A stretch of 64,000 bases of DNA from CBDBKE01 sp965218055 (GTDB lineage Bacteria; Acidobacteriota; Terriglobia; JAJPHL01; JAPKYU01). Below the pieces are notes generated by a model that was not told the DNA's origin, searched no databases, and was given only the letters and a program-made list of their open reading frames with translations. Position 1 is the first letter of the stretch. Every line of letters begins with the position of its first letter. This document shows positions 43,499 to 51,598 of the stretch, piece after piece. A program made the translations under genes and the position numbers. The DNA lies in NCBI GenBank assembly GCA_965218055.1, contig CBDCKA010000002.1:2852001-2916000 (forward strand), in the 5' to 3' direction.

Positions 43499-43801
43499 CT
43501 TGGTCATGCGGTCAATGTGCGCGTCCGCCCCTTCTTCCGTCACCTCCACCACCTGTCCACGAATTTCCAGGTAGCGGTAGGGATTGTCCACGTCCACCAG
43601 GGCCAGCGAAACGCGCGGGTCACGCCGCATGTTGCGGTCTTTCTGGCGCCCCTTGGCGGAATTGATGAGGACGTGTTGGCCGTCGAAATCGCACCAGACC
43701 GGCGTCACCTGCGGCCGGCCATCCGGCATCAGCGTGGCCAGGCTCGCGAAGGTCCTCTTGCTGAACAAGTCTTTGTATTGTTCAGGAATGACTGCAGGCA
43801 T
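43397..43801 (-). pseudogene. PPOX-class (F420-type) oxidoreductase, C-terminus replaced
   Basis: ATG 43801 has AAAGGAGGT 6-7 bases upstream. MPAVIPEQYKDLFSKRTFAS, LATLMPDGRPQVTPVWCDFD, VLINSAKGRQKDRNMRRDPR and VDVDNPYRYLEIRGQVVEVT form the split-barrel flavin/F420-binding fold of pyridoxamine-oxidase-like F420-dependent enzymes. After DRMTKK the last ~30 residues are replaced by repeat-B sequence (GFHGFLPTPSFRCYY). An F420 role fits the cofactor genes 4 kb away, but this copy is probably dead. Confidence 0.75.
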
Positions 43802-43902
43802 CGAAAGCACCTCCTTTGCGGACTGGCATTGTAGCACCCTCCTCGTCACGCAGGGCGTGGGGCGGAACACCGTGCGCGTCTCAAGTAGCTATGCTCGTCC
43901 TA

Positions 43903-45489
43903 TTATGATGCTGCCTGCCGGGGGCGCTGCCCCAGCGCCACCAGGAAGATCGCGCTCTTGCCTTGCGCGTGCGGCGAGAAGAACGCGGTCACATCGTCGT
44001 CGTAGAAGGTCAGGCCGGTGGCGCCAAGCCGCTGTGCGTAAGCTCCCAGGTAGAGCTTGCCGCCGATGATCCCGGCTTCCAGTTGCACGGCGCGATAGCC
44101 GCGGTTGCCGTAGCGCGCGAGGATCGGCTCCAGGTCGGCCAGGAAGAACACCGCCGCGCTGCAATCGGCCGGCAACTCCTGCTCCAGGCCCAGGTATCCG
44201 GCAACGTCGCGGAAGTCTCCTTCTTTCAGGCACTCCAGGGCGCGATCACTCCGGTGGAAAAAATACGCGCCGGGTTCCAGGCCCTCGACCGCATGCGCAA
44301 TCACGTACAGGTCATTTAACTGAGTGCCTGGCCACTGAATCCCCGGCGGTTGAAAAAAATCCGCCGAGACGCCGCGCGTGGCACGGTCCAGGATCGTCGA
44401 GAGCTGGGCAAACCCGATGGGCTCGCGCGCGAACATGCGGCTGGAGCCACGCCGCAGGATGACCTCCTCGATGGTGTCGGGCGGCATTTCCTCATCCGGC
44501 AGCGGCTCCAGCGGAATCAGTCTGCCAGCGGGGACAGACATCCTTGCCTGTCCATCATCAGCCACCGGCGAACCGCTGCGCCAGGCGCTTACTTCCTCGG
44601 CGGAAACCAGCGACGACGCCTCATGCATTTCCCGCATCGCGGGGTAATCCACTTCCTGGCGCGACAGCGGGACGGTTTCGAGCTCCAGCGGTGGAATTTC
44701 AGCCGGTGCAGGCGGTGCTGGGGCGGATGTCCGCCCCAGCGCCACCAGGGAGAAGGCGACTTCGCGTGGCGTCTCTAGCCCTAGCAGGTGATTCACTTCC
44801 TCGTCCACGAATCCCATGACCACCTTTGCCGGCATCCCGAGCGCCGAGGCTTCGGCCAGTAGGTTGGCCAGCAGGGTTCCGTTGTCCCAACCAAAGTGGC
44901 GATAGGCGCGCGCCTGGTACTTCCAGGCGTTGCGCCAGTAGGTGCCGGCCGAGACCACAACCGCCGGGGCCTGTGCCACCGCCGGCTCGCCGACGGTGGC
45001 CCGCACCAGCACGCCGCGCCAGTCGCCCGCCCGCAGCTGCCGCAGGGTCATGTCGACCGGGCTGAAGTGGTAGAGGCCGGCCTCGAGGCCCGGCAGATCG
45101 CCGCAGGCCACGTACAGCTCGAACTGGTAGAGCGCGCCGGTACAGGCAGCGGCCCGGAAAAGAATTTCGCCGCCGGGATAGCGGCGGCGCTTGGTGATGC
45201 CGGCGGCGAAGTAGAGCACCTGCGTCAATGCGGCCAAATCGGGAACGGCCTCGCCGGGAGCTTCGACTCCCTGGCTGGCCATTGCCGTCAGCGTTGGCAC
45301 ACCCGACTGCCGAATCTCATGCGGCAGCTGCATCGGCTCGAGCGTCGCGTAAATCTTGAAGGGCCGGGGTTGATTCCGCCAGTCCAGGAAGTGCGCGCTC
45401 GTCCGCACGCTCTCAAAGGAATGCTTGGTGCTGTTGTGATACGTCCAGGCCTGCTCTGTATCGCGATTCGCCACCGACACCTCGGCCAA
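43903..45489 (-). CDS. SagB-type double nitroreductase-domain protein
   Basis: About 525 residues with two FMN-dependent nitroreductase-like domains. The first (about 60-255) has the SagB wording VLYFAAGITKRRRYPGGEIL, FRAAACTGALYQFELYVAC and AYRHFGWDNGTLLANLL. The second (about 325-525) has EEVILRRGSSRMFAREPIGF, RGYRAVQLEAGIIGGKLYLG and LGATGLTFYDDDVTAFF. SagB-family enzymes oxidise azolines in peptide products, but many stand-alone members have no known substrate; no YcaO or precursor gene is adjacent. The start is TTG 45489 or one of two GTG codons just after it. Confidence 0.8.
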   Translation of the reverse strand: MAEVSVANRDTEQAWTYHNSTKHSFESVRTSAHFLDWRNQPRPFKIYATLEPMQLPHEIRQSGVPTLTAMASQGVEAPGEAVPDLAALTQVLYFAAGITKRRRYPGGEILFRAAACTGALYQFELYVACGDLPGLEAGLYHFSPVDMTLRQLRAGDWRGVLVRATVGEPAVAQAPAVVVSAGTYWRNAWKYQARAYRHFGWDNGTLLANLLAEASALGMPAKVVMGFVDEEVNHLLGLETPREVAFSLVALGRTSAPAPPAPAEIPPLELETVPLSRQEVDYPAMREMHEASSLVSAEEVSAWRSGSPVADDGQARMSVPAGRLIPLEPLPDEEMPPDTIEEVILRRGSSRMFAREPIGFAQLSTILDRATRGVSADFFQPPGIQWPGTQLNDLYVIAHAVEGLEPGAYFFHRSDRALECLKEGDFRDVAGYLGLEQELPADCSAAVFFLADLEPILARYGNRGYRAVQLEAGIIGGKLYLGAYAQRLGATGLTFYDDDVTAFFSPHAQGKSAIFLVALGQRPRQAAS

Positions 45490-45639
45490 AGCATATCAAA
45501 AGCCAACACAAAGCCACAAAGGTGAGCAAAACCGCGCCGTCTTCGTGACCTTTGTGCCTTCTTACCCTGCAAGCGGAGTATCATTGTGACAAGGGACGAA
45601 CCGCTTAACTTGCGTTTTGCGGGCAGAGGGTTCAGCAAG

Positions 45640-46860
45640 ATGAGAGCAAAAGCCGCCTGGCTGCTGCTGGGACTACTTTTACACGCCTCCTACGGTGCGA
45701 CCTCATTCAGTGTGACTGAAGACGCGTCCTGGGAGGAACACATGAAAGCCGGTGCGGAAGCTTACCAGAGCGGCCAGTACGCCGAGGCTGAGAGACAGTT
45801 TGTGGCGGCCCTGAAGGCAGCGGAAGAGTTCGATAAGCAGGACCCTCGGCTGGCGACCAACCTCAACAACCTGGCGGCTCTCTATTCCGCTCAGACCAGG
45901 TATGTGGAAGCCGAGCCGTTGTACCAACGAGCGTTGGCGATCCGGGAGGAGGCACTGGGACCGGAGCATTCCGATGTGGCCACTACCCTCAGCAACCTGG
46001 CGGTGCTTTACGGTGCCCAGGGCCAGTACACCGAGGCCGAGCCCCTGTACCGTCGGGCGCTGGCGATCCGAGAGAAATTGCTGGGGGCGGAGCATCCCAA
46101 GCTGGCCCAAAGCCTCAACAACCTGGCGGCGCTCTACGACGCGCAGGGCAAGTACGTCGAGGCCAAACCCTTCCACCGGCGCGCGTTGGCGATCCGCGAA
46201 AAGGCGCTGGGGGCGGAGCATCCGAAGGTGGTCCAGGGCCTCAACCACCTAGCTTTGGTCTACTATACCCAGGGCCAGCATGGCGAGGCCGAGCCCCTGT
46301 TTCGGCGTGTGCTGGCGATCCGGGAGAAGACCCTGGGGCCGGAACATTCCGAGGTGGCCCGAAGCCTCAACAACCTGGCGGCGGTTTACCACGATCAGGG
46401 CAAGTACGCTGAGGCCGAGCCGCTCTACCGGCGCGCGCTGACGCTGCGGGAGAAGGCGCTGGGGGCGGAGCATCCCGACGTGGCCGCCAGCCTCAACAAC
46501 CTAGCGGGGCTTTATCGTGTCCAGGCCAACTACGCTGAGGCCGCGGCGCTGTACCGGCGGGCGCTGGCGATTGACGAGAAGGCTCTGGGACCGGACCACC
46601 CTACCGTGGCTGCCAGTCTCAACAACCTGGCGTTGCTCTACGACGACCGAGGGAAATACGCAGAAGCGGACCCGCTCTACCAGCGGGCGCTGGCCATCCG
46701 GGAGAAGGTCCTGGGACCAGAGCATCCGGACGTGGCCGAGACGCTGGAGAATTACGCCGTGCTGCTGCGGAAAATCAATCGCGCCCTCGACGCGGCCAAA
46801 TTGGAGACTCGCGCCCGAGCCATTCGCGCCCAGCACCCCCAAACCAACCTCACAAAGTGA
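45640..46860 (+). CDS. Secreted TPR repeat protein (kinesin-light-chain type)
   Basis: 406 residues from ATG 45640, the start that gives a signal peptide (MRAKAAWLLLGLLLHASYG). About eight near-identical 42-residue TPRs follow, consensus LNNLAxLYxxQGKYxEAEPLYxRALAIREKxLGxEHPxVA. A divergent first repeat (GAEAYQSGQYAEAERQFVAA) and a last capping repeat close the array. A periplasmic or exported protein-binding scaffold is inferred. Repeats are encoded by 126-bp units prone to copy-number change. It stands alone between SagB (divergent) and npdG. Confidence 0.85.
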   Translation: MRAKAAWLLLGLLLHASYGATSFSVTEDASWEEHMKAGAEAYQSGQYAEAERQFVAALKAAEEFDKQDPRLATNLNNLAALYSAQTRYVEAEPLYQRALAIREEALGPEHSDVATTLSNLAVLYGAQGQYTEAEPLYRRALAIREKLLGAEHPKLAQSLNNLAALYDAQGKYVEAKPFHRRALAIREKALGAEHPKVVQGLNHLALVYYTQGQHGEAEPLFRRVLAIREKTLGPEHSEVARSLNNLAAVYHDQGKYAEAEPLYRRALTLREKALGAEHPDVAASLNNLAGLYRVQANYAEAAALYRRALAIDEKALGPDHPTVAASLNNLALLYDDRGKYAEADPLYQRALAIREKVLGPEHPDVAETLENYAVLLRKINRALDAAKLETRARAIRAQHPQTNLTK

Positions 46861-47047
46861 TCCTCCATTCCGCACGGGAATGCCGCCGGCAGATGGGCCA
46901 GACCACCAGATCCGGGTTTCAAGGCAAAAGCAGATCCCTCGCTGGGCTCGGGATGACAGTCCTGGAGGAATCTCAAACCCGAAATCCGCGCCCCGAAACT
47001 TCCCGTGGTGCCATAGAAGGTGGCATAGAATTGGCTCTCTCTCGATA
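46861..47047. other. Intergenic, REP-like word
   Basis: GATCCCTCGCTGGGCTCGG followed by GATGAC (46939-46963) resembles a REP-like word scattered in many high-GC genomes. Only one copy lies in this window. No gene seen. Confidence 0.3.
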
Positions 47048-47740
47048 ATGTCGCACACGGTTTCCATTCTGGGTGGGACCGGAGCCGAAGGGTTCGGGCT
47101 GGCGTTGCGCTGGGCGCAAGCCGGCGTGCCGGTGCGGATCGGCTCGCGCGATGCGGAGAAGGCGAATGCGGCTGCCGCCCGGGTGCGCCAGGCGGTGCCT
47201 GAGGCGCAGGCGGGCGGTCAGGTTCAGGGGTTGCTGAATCCGGAAGCGGCAGCGCAGGCCGATGTGGTGGTGCTGACGGTTCCCCTGGCGGCGCAAATCC
47301 CCATCGTGAAGTCGGTGCGCGATCACCTGCGGCCCGGAACGATTTTCGTGGACGCCACGGTGCCGGCGGGCACGGTCCTGGGCGACCGTATCGCGCACGT
47401 GGTCACGCCGTGGGCCGGATCGGCTGCCCAGCAGGCGGGGGCCTATCTGCCGGCACAGGTGAGGGTCGTTTCGGCGTTCCACTGCCTGAGCGCGGTGGCG
47501 CTGGCCGACCTTTCCCACCCTGTGGATTCTGACGTGCTGGTCTGCGGTGACAGCCTGGAGGCCAAGGCGGCGGTCAAAGAGCTGGTGGGGAAGATCGCCG
47601 GCGCGCGGGCCATTGATGCCGGGCCTCTGGAAAACTCGCGCTTTGCCGAGAACGTGGCGGCGTTGCTGATCTCGCTGAACCTGCGCCATAAGGTGAAGCA
47701 TTCTGGGGTGCGCATCACTGGAATTCGGCCAGGAGAGTGA
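47048..47740 (+). CDS. npdG: F420H2:NADP+ oxidoreductase
   Basis: 230 residues. The N-terminal Rossmann motif VSILGGTGAEGFGLALRWAQ, VRIGSRDAEKA and VVVLTVPLAAQ, with FVDATVP and VVSAFHCLSAVAL, match the NADP-dependent F420 reductase family, which passes hydride between F420H2 and NADP+ in the cytosol. Short form, as in archaeal Fno. First gene of the F420 cluster, 7 bases before cofD. ATG 47048 was chosen by alignment of the Rossmann start. Confidence 0.88.
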   Translation: MSHTVSILGGTGAEGFGLALRWAQAGVPVRIGSRDAEKANAAAARVRQAVPEAQAGGQVQGLLNPEAAAQADVVVLTVPLAAQIPIVKSVRDHLRPGTIFVDATVPAGTVLGDRIAHVVTPWAGSAAQQAGAYLPAQVRVVSAFHCLSAVALADLSHPVDSDVLVCGDSLEAKAAVKELVGKIAGARAIDAGPLENSRFAENVAALLISLNLRHKVKHSGVRITGIRPGE

Positions 47741-47747
47741 GGGCGAG

Positions 47748-48776
47748 ATGGCGGGTGAGATCGTGGCGCTGGCCGGCGGCGTAGGCGCTGCGCGCTTCCT
47801 GCAAGGGCTGGCAACCGTCGTCTCGCCCGAGCGCCTGATTATCATTGGGAATACGGGCGACGACCTGGAACTCTATGGGCTGCACATCTCGCCCGACCTC
47901 GACACGGTCGCCTACACGCTGGCCGGCATGGTCGACGAAACGCGAGGCTGGGGAGTAGCCGGCGACACCTTCACCTGCCACAGGGCGCTAGAACGCTACA
48001 CGCAGGACGCCTGGTTCCACCTGGGTGACCGCGATCTGGCCACCCACCTGTTCCGCACCGTCTTGCTGCGCCGCGGCCTGCCGTTATCGGAGGTGACGCG
48101 CCAAATTTGCCAAACACTGGGCGTCCGCGTGCGCCGTCTGCTGCCGATGACCGACGATTGCCTGCGGACCCGCGTTCAGACCGACGCGGGGTTGCTCGAT
48201 TTCCAGGTATATTTCGTCAAGCGACAGGCTCAGGATGAAGTGCGCGGCATCGTCTTTGAGGGCGCCGAGCAGGCGCGGCCCGCACCCGGCGTGCTCGAGT
48301 CCATTCGCAAAGCGGCAGCGGTGATTGTGTGCCCCAGCAATCCGCTGATCAGCATTGGTCCGATCCTGGCCGTGCCGGGAATTCGCCAGGCGCTGTGCCG
48401 AACGAAAGCCCGCGTGGCAGCCATCTCGCCTATCGTTGGCGGCCGGGCCCTGAAGGGCCCGGCCGACCGCATGCTGCGTGGCCTGGGTCTGGCCGCCTCG
48501 GCGGCTCAGGTGGCCGAGCTTTACCGTGACTTCACCGACGTGTTCATCCTGGACTGTGTTGACCGGGCCAAGGTTGCCGGCATCGAGGCGCTGGGAATGA
48601 AGGCCGTGGTGACCGACACGATCATGAAGGGATGGCAGGAGCGGGTAGCGCTGGCGAAGGTGACGCTGGAGGCGCTGGGTCTTGCGGATTTCGCATCGGG
48701 AGTCTCCGAGGGGCGGGTCGTAGTCGCCCCAGCCCCAGGGCTTCGAACCCCTGACGCAAGGGAAGAAGCGACATGA
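47748..48776 (+). CDS. cofD: 2-phospho-L-lactate transferase (F420 synthesis)
   Basis: 342 residues. CofD/FbiA landmarks: ALAGGVGAARFLQGL at the N-terminus, NTGDDLELYGLHISPDLDTV, ETFTCHRALERY-type segment (GWGVAGDTFTCHRALERY), WFHLGDRDLATHLFRT, LLPMTDDCLRTRVQT and VCPSNPLISIGPILAVPGI. It joins the phospholactyl (or phosphoenolpyruvyl) group to FO, giving F420-0 or its dehydro form. Overlaps cofC by ATGA. Confidence 0.93.
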   Translation: MAGEIVALAGGVGAARFLQGLATVVSPERLIIIGNTGDDLELYGLHISPDLDTVAYTLAGMVDETRGWGVAGDTFTCHRALERYTQDAWFHLGDRDLATHLFRTVLLRRGLPLSEVTRQICQTLGVRVRRLLPMTDDCLRTRVQTDAGLLDFQVYFVKRQAQDEVRGIVFEGAEQARPAPGVLESIRKAAAVIVCPSNPLISIGPILAVPGIRQALCRTKARVAAISPIVGGRALKGPADRMLRGLGLAASAAQVAELYRDFTDVFILDCVDRAKVAGIEALGMKAVVTDTIMKGWQERVALAKVTLEALGLADFASGVSEGRVVVAPAPGLRTPDAREEAT

Positions 48777-49447
48777 TCTTTGCGCTGCTTCCAGTCAAGG
48801 CGCCCGCGCAGGCCAAGGCTCGCCTCAGTGCTCTGTTTTCCCCGGAGGAGCGGGAGCGATTGGCCCGGGTCATGTTTGACGAGGTGCTTCAGGTGTTGCT
48901 GGCCGTGCGCGGCCTGGACCGCGTGCTGGTGGTCTCGAGCGATGCCGACGTCCTGCGACGCGCCGCTGCCGCCGGCGCTTCCGCCCTGGCCGAGACGCAT
49001 CAGAACGGCCACAGCAATTCGGCCGATGGGGCTGTCGAGAAGTGCATCGAGTGGGGCGCCACCACCCTGCTGTTGGTTCCAACCGATGTGCCGCTGCTAA
49101 GGCCGGTGGAAGTCGAATCACTGCTGGAAGCAGCCCTGGCGATGCCCGTCCCGCGCCTGATGATTGTTCCCTCAGCCGATGGCACGGGCACCAACGCCCT
49201 GGTGCGCACCCCGCCCGACATCATCAAAAGCCGCTTTGGCCCCGGCAGCTTTGCCGCGCACCTGGCGCAGGCGCACCAGGTGCAGGCAGCTGTTGCGGTA
49301 GCGCGGCCCGAAGGTTTGCTCTTCGATCTGGACACACCGGAGGACGTGGCCCGCTTTCTGACGCGCGCACCCTCGGGCCCTATCGCCGACCTATTGCGCG
49401 ACATGGGTGCGCCGCAACGGCTCAGGGGAGTCGGCAGCACAAGGTAG
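48773..49447 (+). CDS. cofC: 2-phospho-L-lactate (or PEP) guanylyltransferase
   Basis: 224 residues. MIFALLPVKAPAQAKARLSA is the nucleotide-binding start of CofC/FbiD; SSDADVL, LLLVPTDVPLLRPVEV (metal-binding Asp) and IVPSADGTGTNALVRTPPDI complete the fold, followed by KSRFGPGSFAAHL. It makes the guanylylated phospholactate or PEP used by CofD. Whether it prefers PEP cannot be told by eye. Start overlaps the cofD stop. Confidence 0.92.
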   Translation: MIFALLPVKAPAQAKARLSALFSPEERERLARVMFDEVLQVLLAVRGLDRVLVVSSDADVLRRAAAAGASALAETHQNGHSNSADGAVEKCIEWGATTLLLVPTDVPLLRPVEVESLLEAALAMPVPRLMIVPSADGTGTNALVRTPPDIIKSRFGPGSFAAHLAQAHQVQAAVAVARPEGLLFDLDTPEDVARFLTRAPSGPIADLLRDMGAPQRLRGVGSTR

Positions 49448-49494
49448 GGGGCAGGCAGCGTCACCAGTCACGAGCTACAAGAATACGGGCGAAC

Positions 49495-50262
49495 ATGGCA
49501 AGTAATGAAACTCGCATCGTCGCGCTGAAGAGCCTGCCCGAGATTTCGCCAGGCGGCGAGCTAGCCCGCCTGATCGCTGAGGCCGCCCGGCGGGAAGGGC
49601 ACTCGCTGGGGGAGGGCTGCGTGGTGGTAGTGGCGCAAAAGGTGGTCTCCAAGGCTGAAGGGCGGCTGGTAAACCTGCGGGATATTCGGCCGTCGCCGCT
49701 GGCCGACTCCTTTGCGCGGGAGCACGGGAAGGACCCTCGCCTGATCGAGGTCATTCTTCAGCAGGCGCGGCGCGTGGTGAAGATGGACCGCGGCGTGTTG
49801 CTGGTGGAGACGCAGCAAGGCCAGGTCTGCGCCAACGGCGGTGTGGACGCCTCCAATGTGGCGCAAGATGCGGGCGGCGAATGGGTGACACTGCTGCCCT
49901 GTGACCCGGATGCTTCGGCCGAGCGGCTGCGGCAGGAGCTACGCCGCCTGGCCGGCTGTGATTGCGCGGTGGTGATCAGCGACACCTTTGGACGACCGTG
50001 GCGGGAGGGGTTGGTGAACGTGGCCATCGGCGCCGCCGGCTTCCGTCCACTGGCTGATGAGCGCGGCCAGCACGACCGGCACGGACGCCCCCTCGACAGC
50101 ACCATCGTCGCGGTGGCCGACGAGTTGGCCGCCGCTGCCGGGCTGGTGATGGGCAAAGCCGCTGGCGCCCCAGTCGTTCTGGTCTATGGTGCGGCGCTGG
50201 AGCGCGGCCAGGGCTCGGCCCGCGAGCTTCTCCGCCCACCCAAACACGATCTGTTCCGGTAG
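49495..50262 (+). CDS. cofE: F420-0:gamma-glutamyl ligase
   Basis: 255 residues from ATG 49495. CofE wording: VVVAQKVVSKAEGRLVNLRD, DRGVLLVETQQGQVCANGGV, DASNV, VVISDTFGRPWREGLVNVAI and a conserved GRPLDSTIVAVADELAAAAG. Adds glutamates to F420-0. It lacks the nitroreductase-like C-terminal half of actinobacterial FbiB. The FO synthase gene (cofG/cofH or fbiC) is not in the window. Confidence 0.93.
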   Translation: MASNETRIVALKSLPEISPGGELARLIAEAARREGHSLGEGCVVVVAQKVVSKAEGRLVNLRDIRPSPLADSFAREHGKDPRLIEVILQQARRVVKMDRGVLLVETQQGQVCANGGVDASNVAQDAGGEWVTLLPCDPDASAERLRQELRRLAGCDCAVVISDTFGRPWREGLVNVAIGAAGFRPLADERGQHDRHGRPLDSTIVAVADELAAAAGLVMGKAAGAPVVLVYGAALERGQGSARELLRPPKHDLFR

Positions 50263-50663
50263 CGAAGTCAAGTTGTTGATCTGTCCACGCCAACTCCAGC
50301 CCGGGGGAGTTGTTCCCAGGCCCCCGATGCCCGCCGCCTGGGCAGCCTTTGCCCTGGGAGCCATTAATCCGCTGATTTCAGATAGGTTCTGGTCTCGCCA
50401 CCCCAAAAGGGTGGACATCCGAAATGTTTTGGCCGGCGTGGTGGGAACCTAAGTGGTTACCCAGACAGGGATGGACAATTGGAACCGCAGTGTGTAACCT
50501 GCCACAGCAGGTGAGCGTCTTAGTGGCTTGGTGGTCCCAAACAGGAGGGTCGCCAGAGGCAAAGCGTAGGGTTAGTGGTTGCTGTACAATGATTTACGAA
50601 TGGTTTACGAAGCTCTGAATCGGTTGGCATGTGGTTTGCATCTAAATCTGGCGGGGGTAGGTT
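50263..50663. other. Intergenic region, nothing assigned
   Basis: About 400 bases without a plausible frame or recognisable RNA motif. CCACCCCAAAAGGGTGG (50399-50415) is a perfect small hairpin (CCACCC-CAAAA-GGGTGG) without a T-run, possibly a weak terminator for cofE or a leader element of the next gene. Confidence 0.4.
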
Positions 50664-51065
50664 ATGAGGTCACGGGCTGAAGGAAGAAGATTGGCAATGC
50701 CTAAGAATTCGCTGAAAACGAAAAGATTAAGCCAGTACCGCCAGTTGCTGGAGGAGAAGGCCCGCCAGTTACGCCGGAGTATGAGTACGCCTGTGGCGGC
50801 CGAGTTTGTCACCCGCAGCGAGGAACCTAACGACACGGCCGATCTTGCCAGACAGAGCCACGACGAGTGGGTCTTTCTAAATCAGAACGCCCGGTACGCC
50901 AACCTCATGCGCCAAGTGCAAGAGGCTCTGGAACGGATCGAGGATGGCACCTACAAGCAGTGTGCTGCTTGCGCACAGCCCATCCCTCCCAAACGTCTCG
51001 AGGCGGTGCCGTGGGCCAAGTATTGCGTGCCCTGCCAGGAAAACCAGGGTCCCAGGAACAATTAG
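50664..51065 (+). CDS. DksA/TraR-type C4 zinc-finger protein
   Basis: 133 residues from ATG 50664, or 122 from ATG 50697 (MPKNSLKTKRL, preceded by AGGAAGAAG); the shorter start is a little more natural. A coiled-coil region (about 25-95) is followed by the C4 finger CAAC...CVPC (YKQCAACAQPIPPKRLEAVP, YCVPCQ). DksA/TraR proteins bind the RNA polymerase secondary channel. The tip residues are SEEPNDTADLA rather than the strict DksA DxxDxA, so it may be a related RNAP or general stress protein. Followed by a strong terminator. Confidence 0.85.
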   Translation: MRSRAEGRRLAMPKNSLKTKRLSQYRQLLEEKARQLRRSMSTPVAAEFVTRSEEPNDTADLARQSHDEWVFLNQNARYANLMRQVQEALERIEDGTYKQCAACAQPIPPKRLEAVPWAKYCVPCQENQGPRNN

Positions 51066-51099
51066 CTCGCGAGACAGGCAGCGGCGCCTGTCCGGCTTC

Positions 51100-51137
51100 A
51101 GCGCGAAGCGCCCTTGAACGGGCGCTTCGCGCTTTTT
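51100..51137 (+). terminator. Rho-independent terminator
   Basis: A perfect 14-bp stem AGCGCGAAGCGCCC / GGGCGCTTCGCGCT around the loop TTGAAC, followed directly by a T-run. It ends the DksA-type transcript and isolates it from the next gene. Confidence 0.92.
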
Positions 51138-51203
51138 GATTTCGGAGCCTGTATCCGAGCGCCCCGGCGAAGCCGCCCGGGATTCCATGCTACTCTGTTC
51201 AGC

Positions 51204-51524
51204 ATGCCCGAGGTAAAGTTGGACGTGAAGCTGAATGAGTTGCGGCGCTATGCCATCCTGAATCGCACCCCCATCACCTACCTGGACCAGAGCGGGCGGA
51301 AAGCGCGCGTGAACCGGAAGGGAATTGTGGAGATTCCTGGCATAGCCGGCGCCCCGCCATACAACGTGGAAGACGTGCTGGCTGCCGCCCAGGAGTTTGT
51401 TTTGGAACCTGAGGGCCCCGACGCCCAAGTCCGCCGGCTCAACCGCCAGCAGCTGGTCGAGCTGCTCACCGGTACCGGCCCCGGTGGCAGCCATAGACCG
51501 GCTCCTCAGGACCAAGAGGAATGA
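51204..51524 (+). CDS. Conserved hypothetical small protein
   Basis: 106 residues, ATG 51204. MPEVKLDVKLNELRRYAILN, TPITYLDQSGRKARVNRKGI and a C-terminal RLNRQQLVELL helix. No family or membrane segment recognised. Its codon use matches the core genes, so it is probably real. It faces the PP2C gene tail to tail. Confidence 0.6.
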   Translation: MPEVKLDVKLNELRRYAILNRTPITYLDQSGRKARVNRKGIVEIPGIAGAPPYNVEDVLAAAQEFVLEPEGPDAQVRRLNRQQLVELLTGTGPGGSHRPAPQDQEE

Positions 51525-51598
51525 AGTAAACACCGCCTTTTCGGGCCACTCCGGATCCAACAAGCTTACGTACTAGTGGCTGGCCACGGTGGGAGCAG

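Noticed and set aside
49495..50262. FbiB-like fusion of CofE with a nitroreductase domain
   Set aside because: The frame ends at 255 residues; the nearby nitroreductase-type protein is a separate, opposite-strand SagB-like gene.
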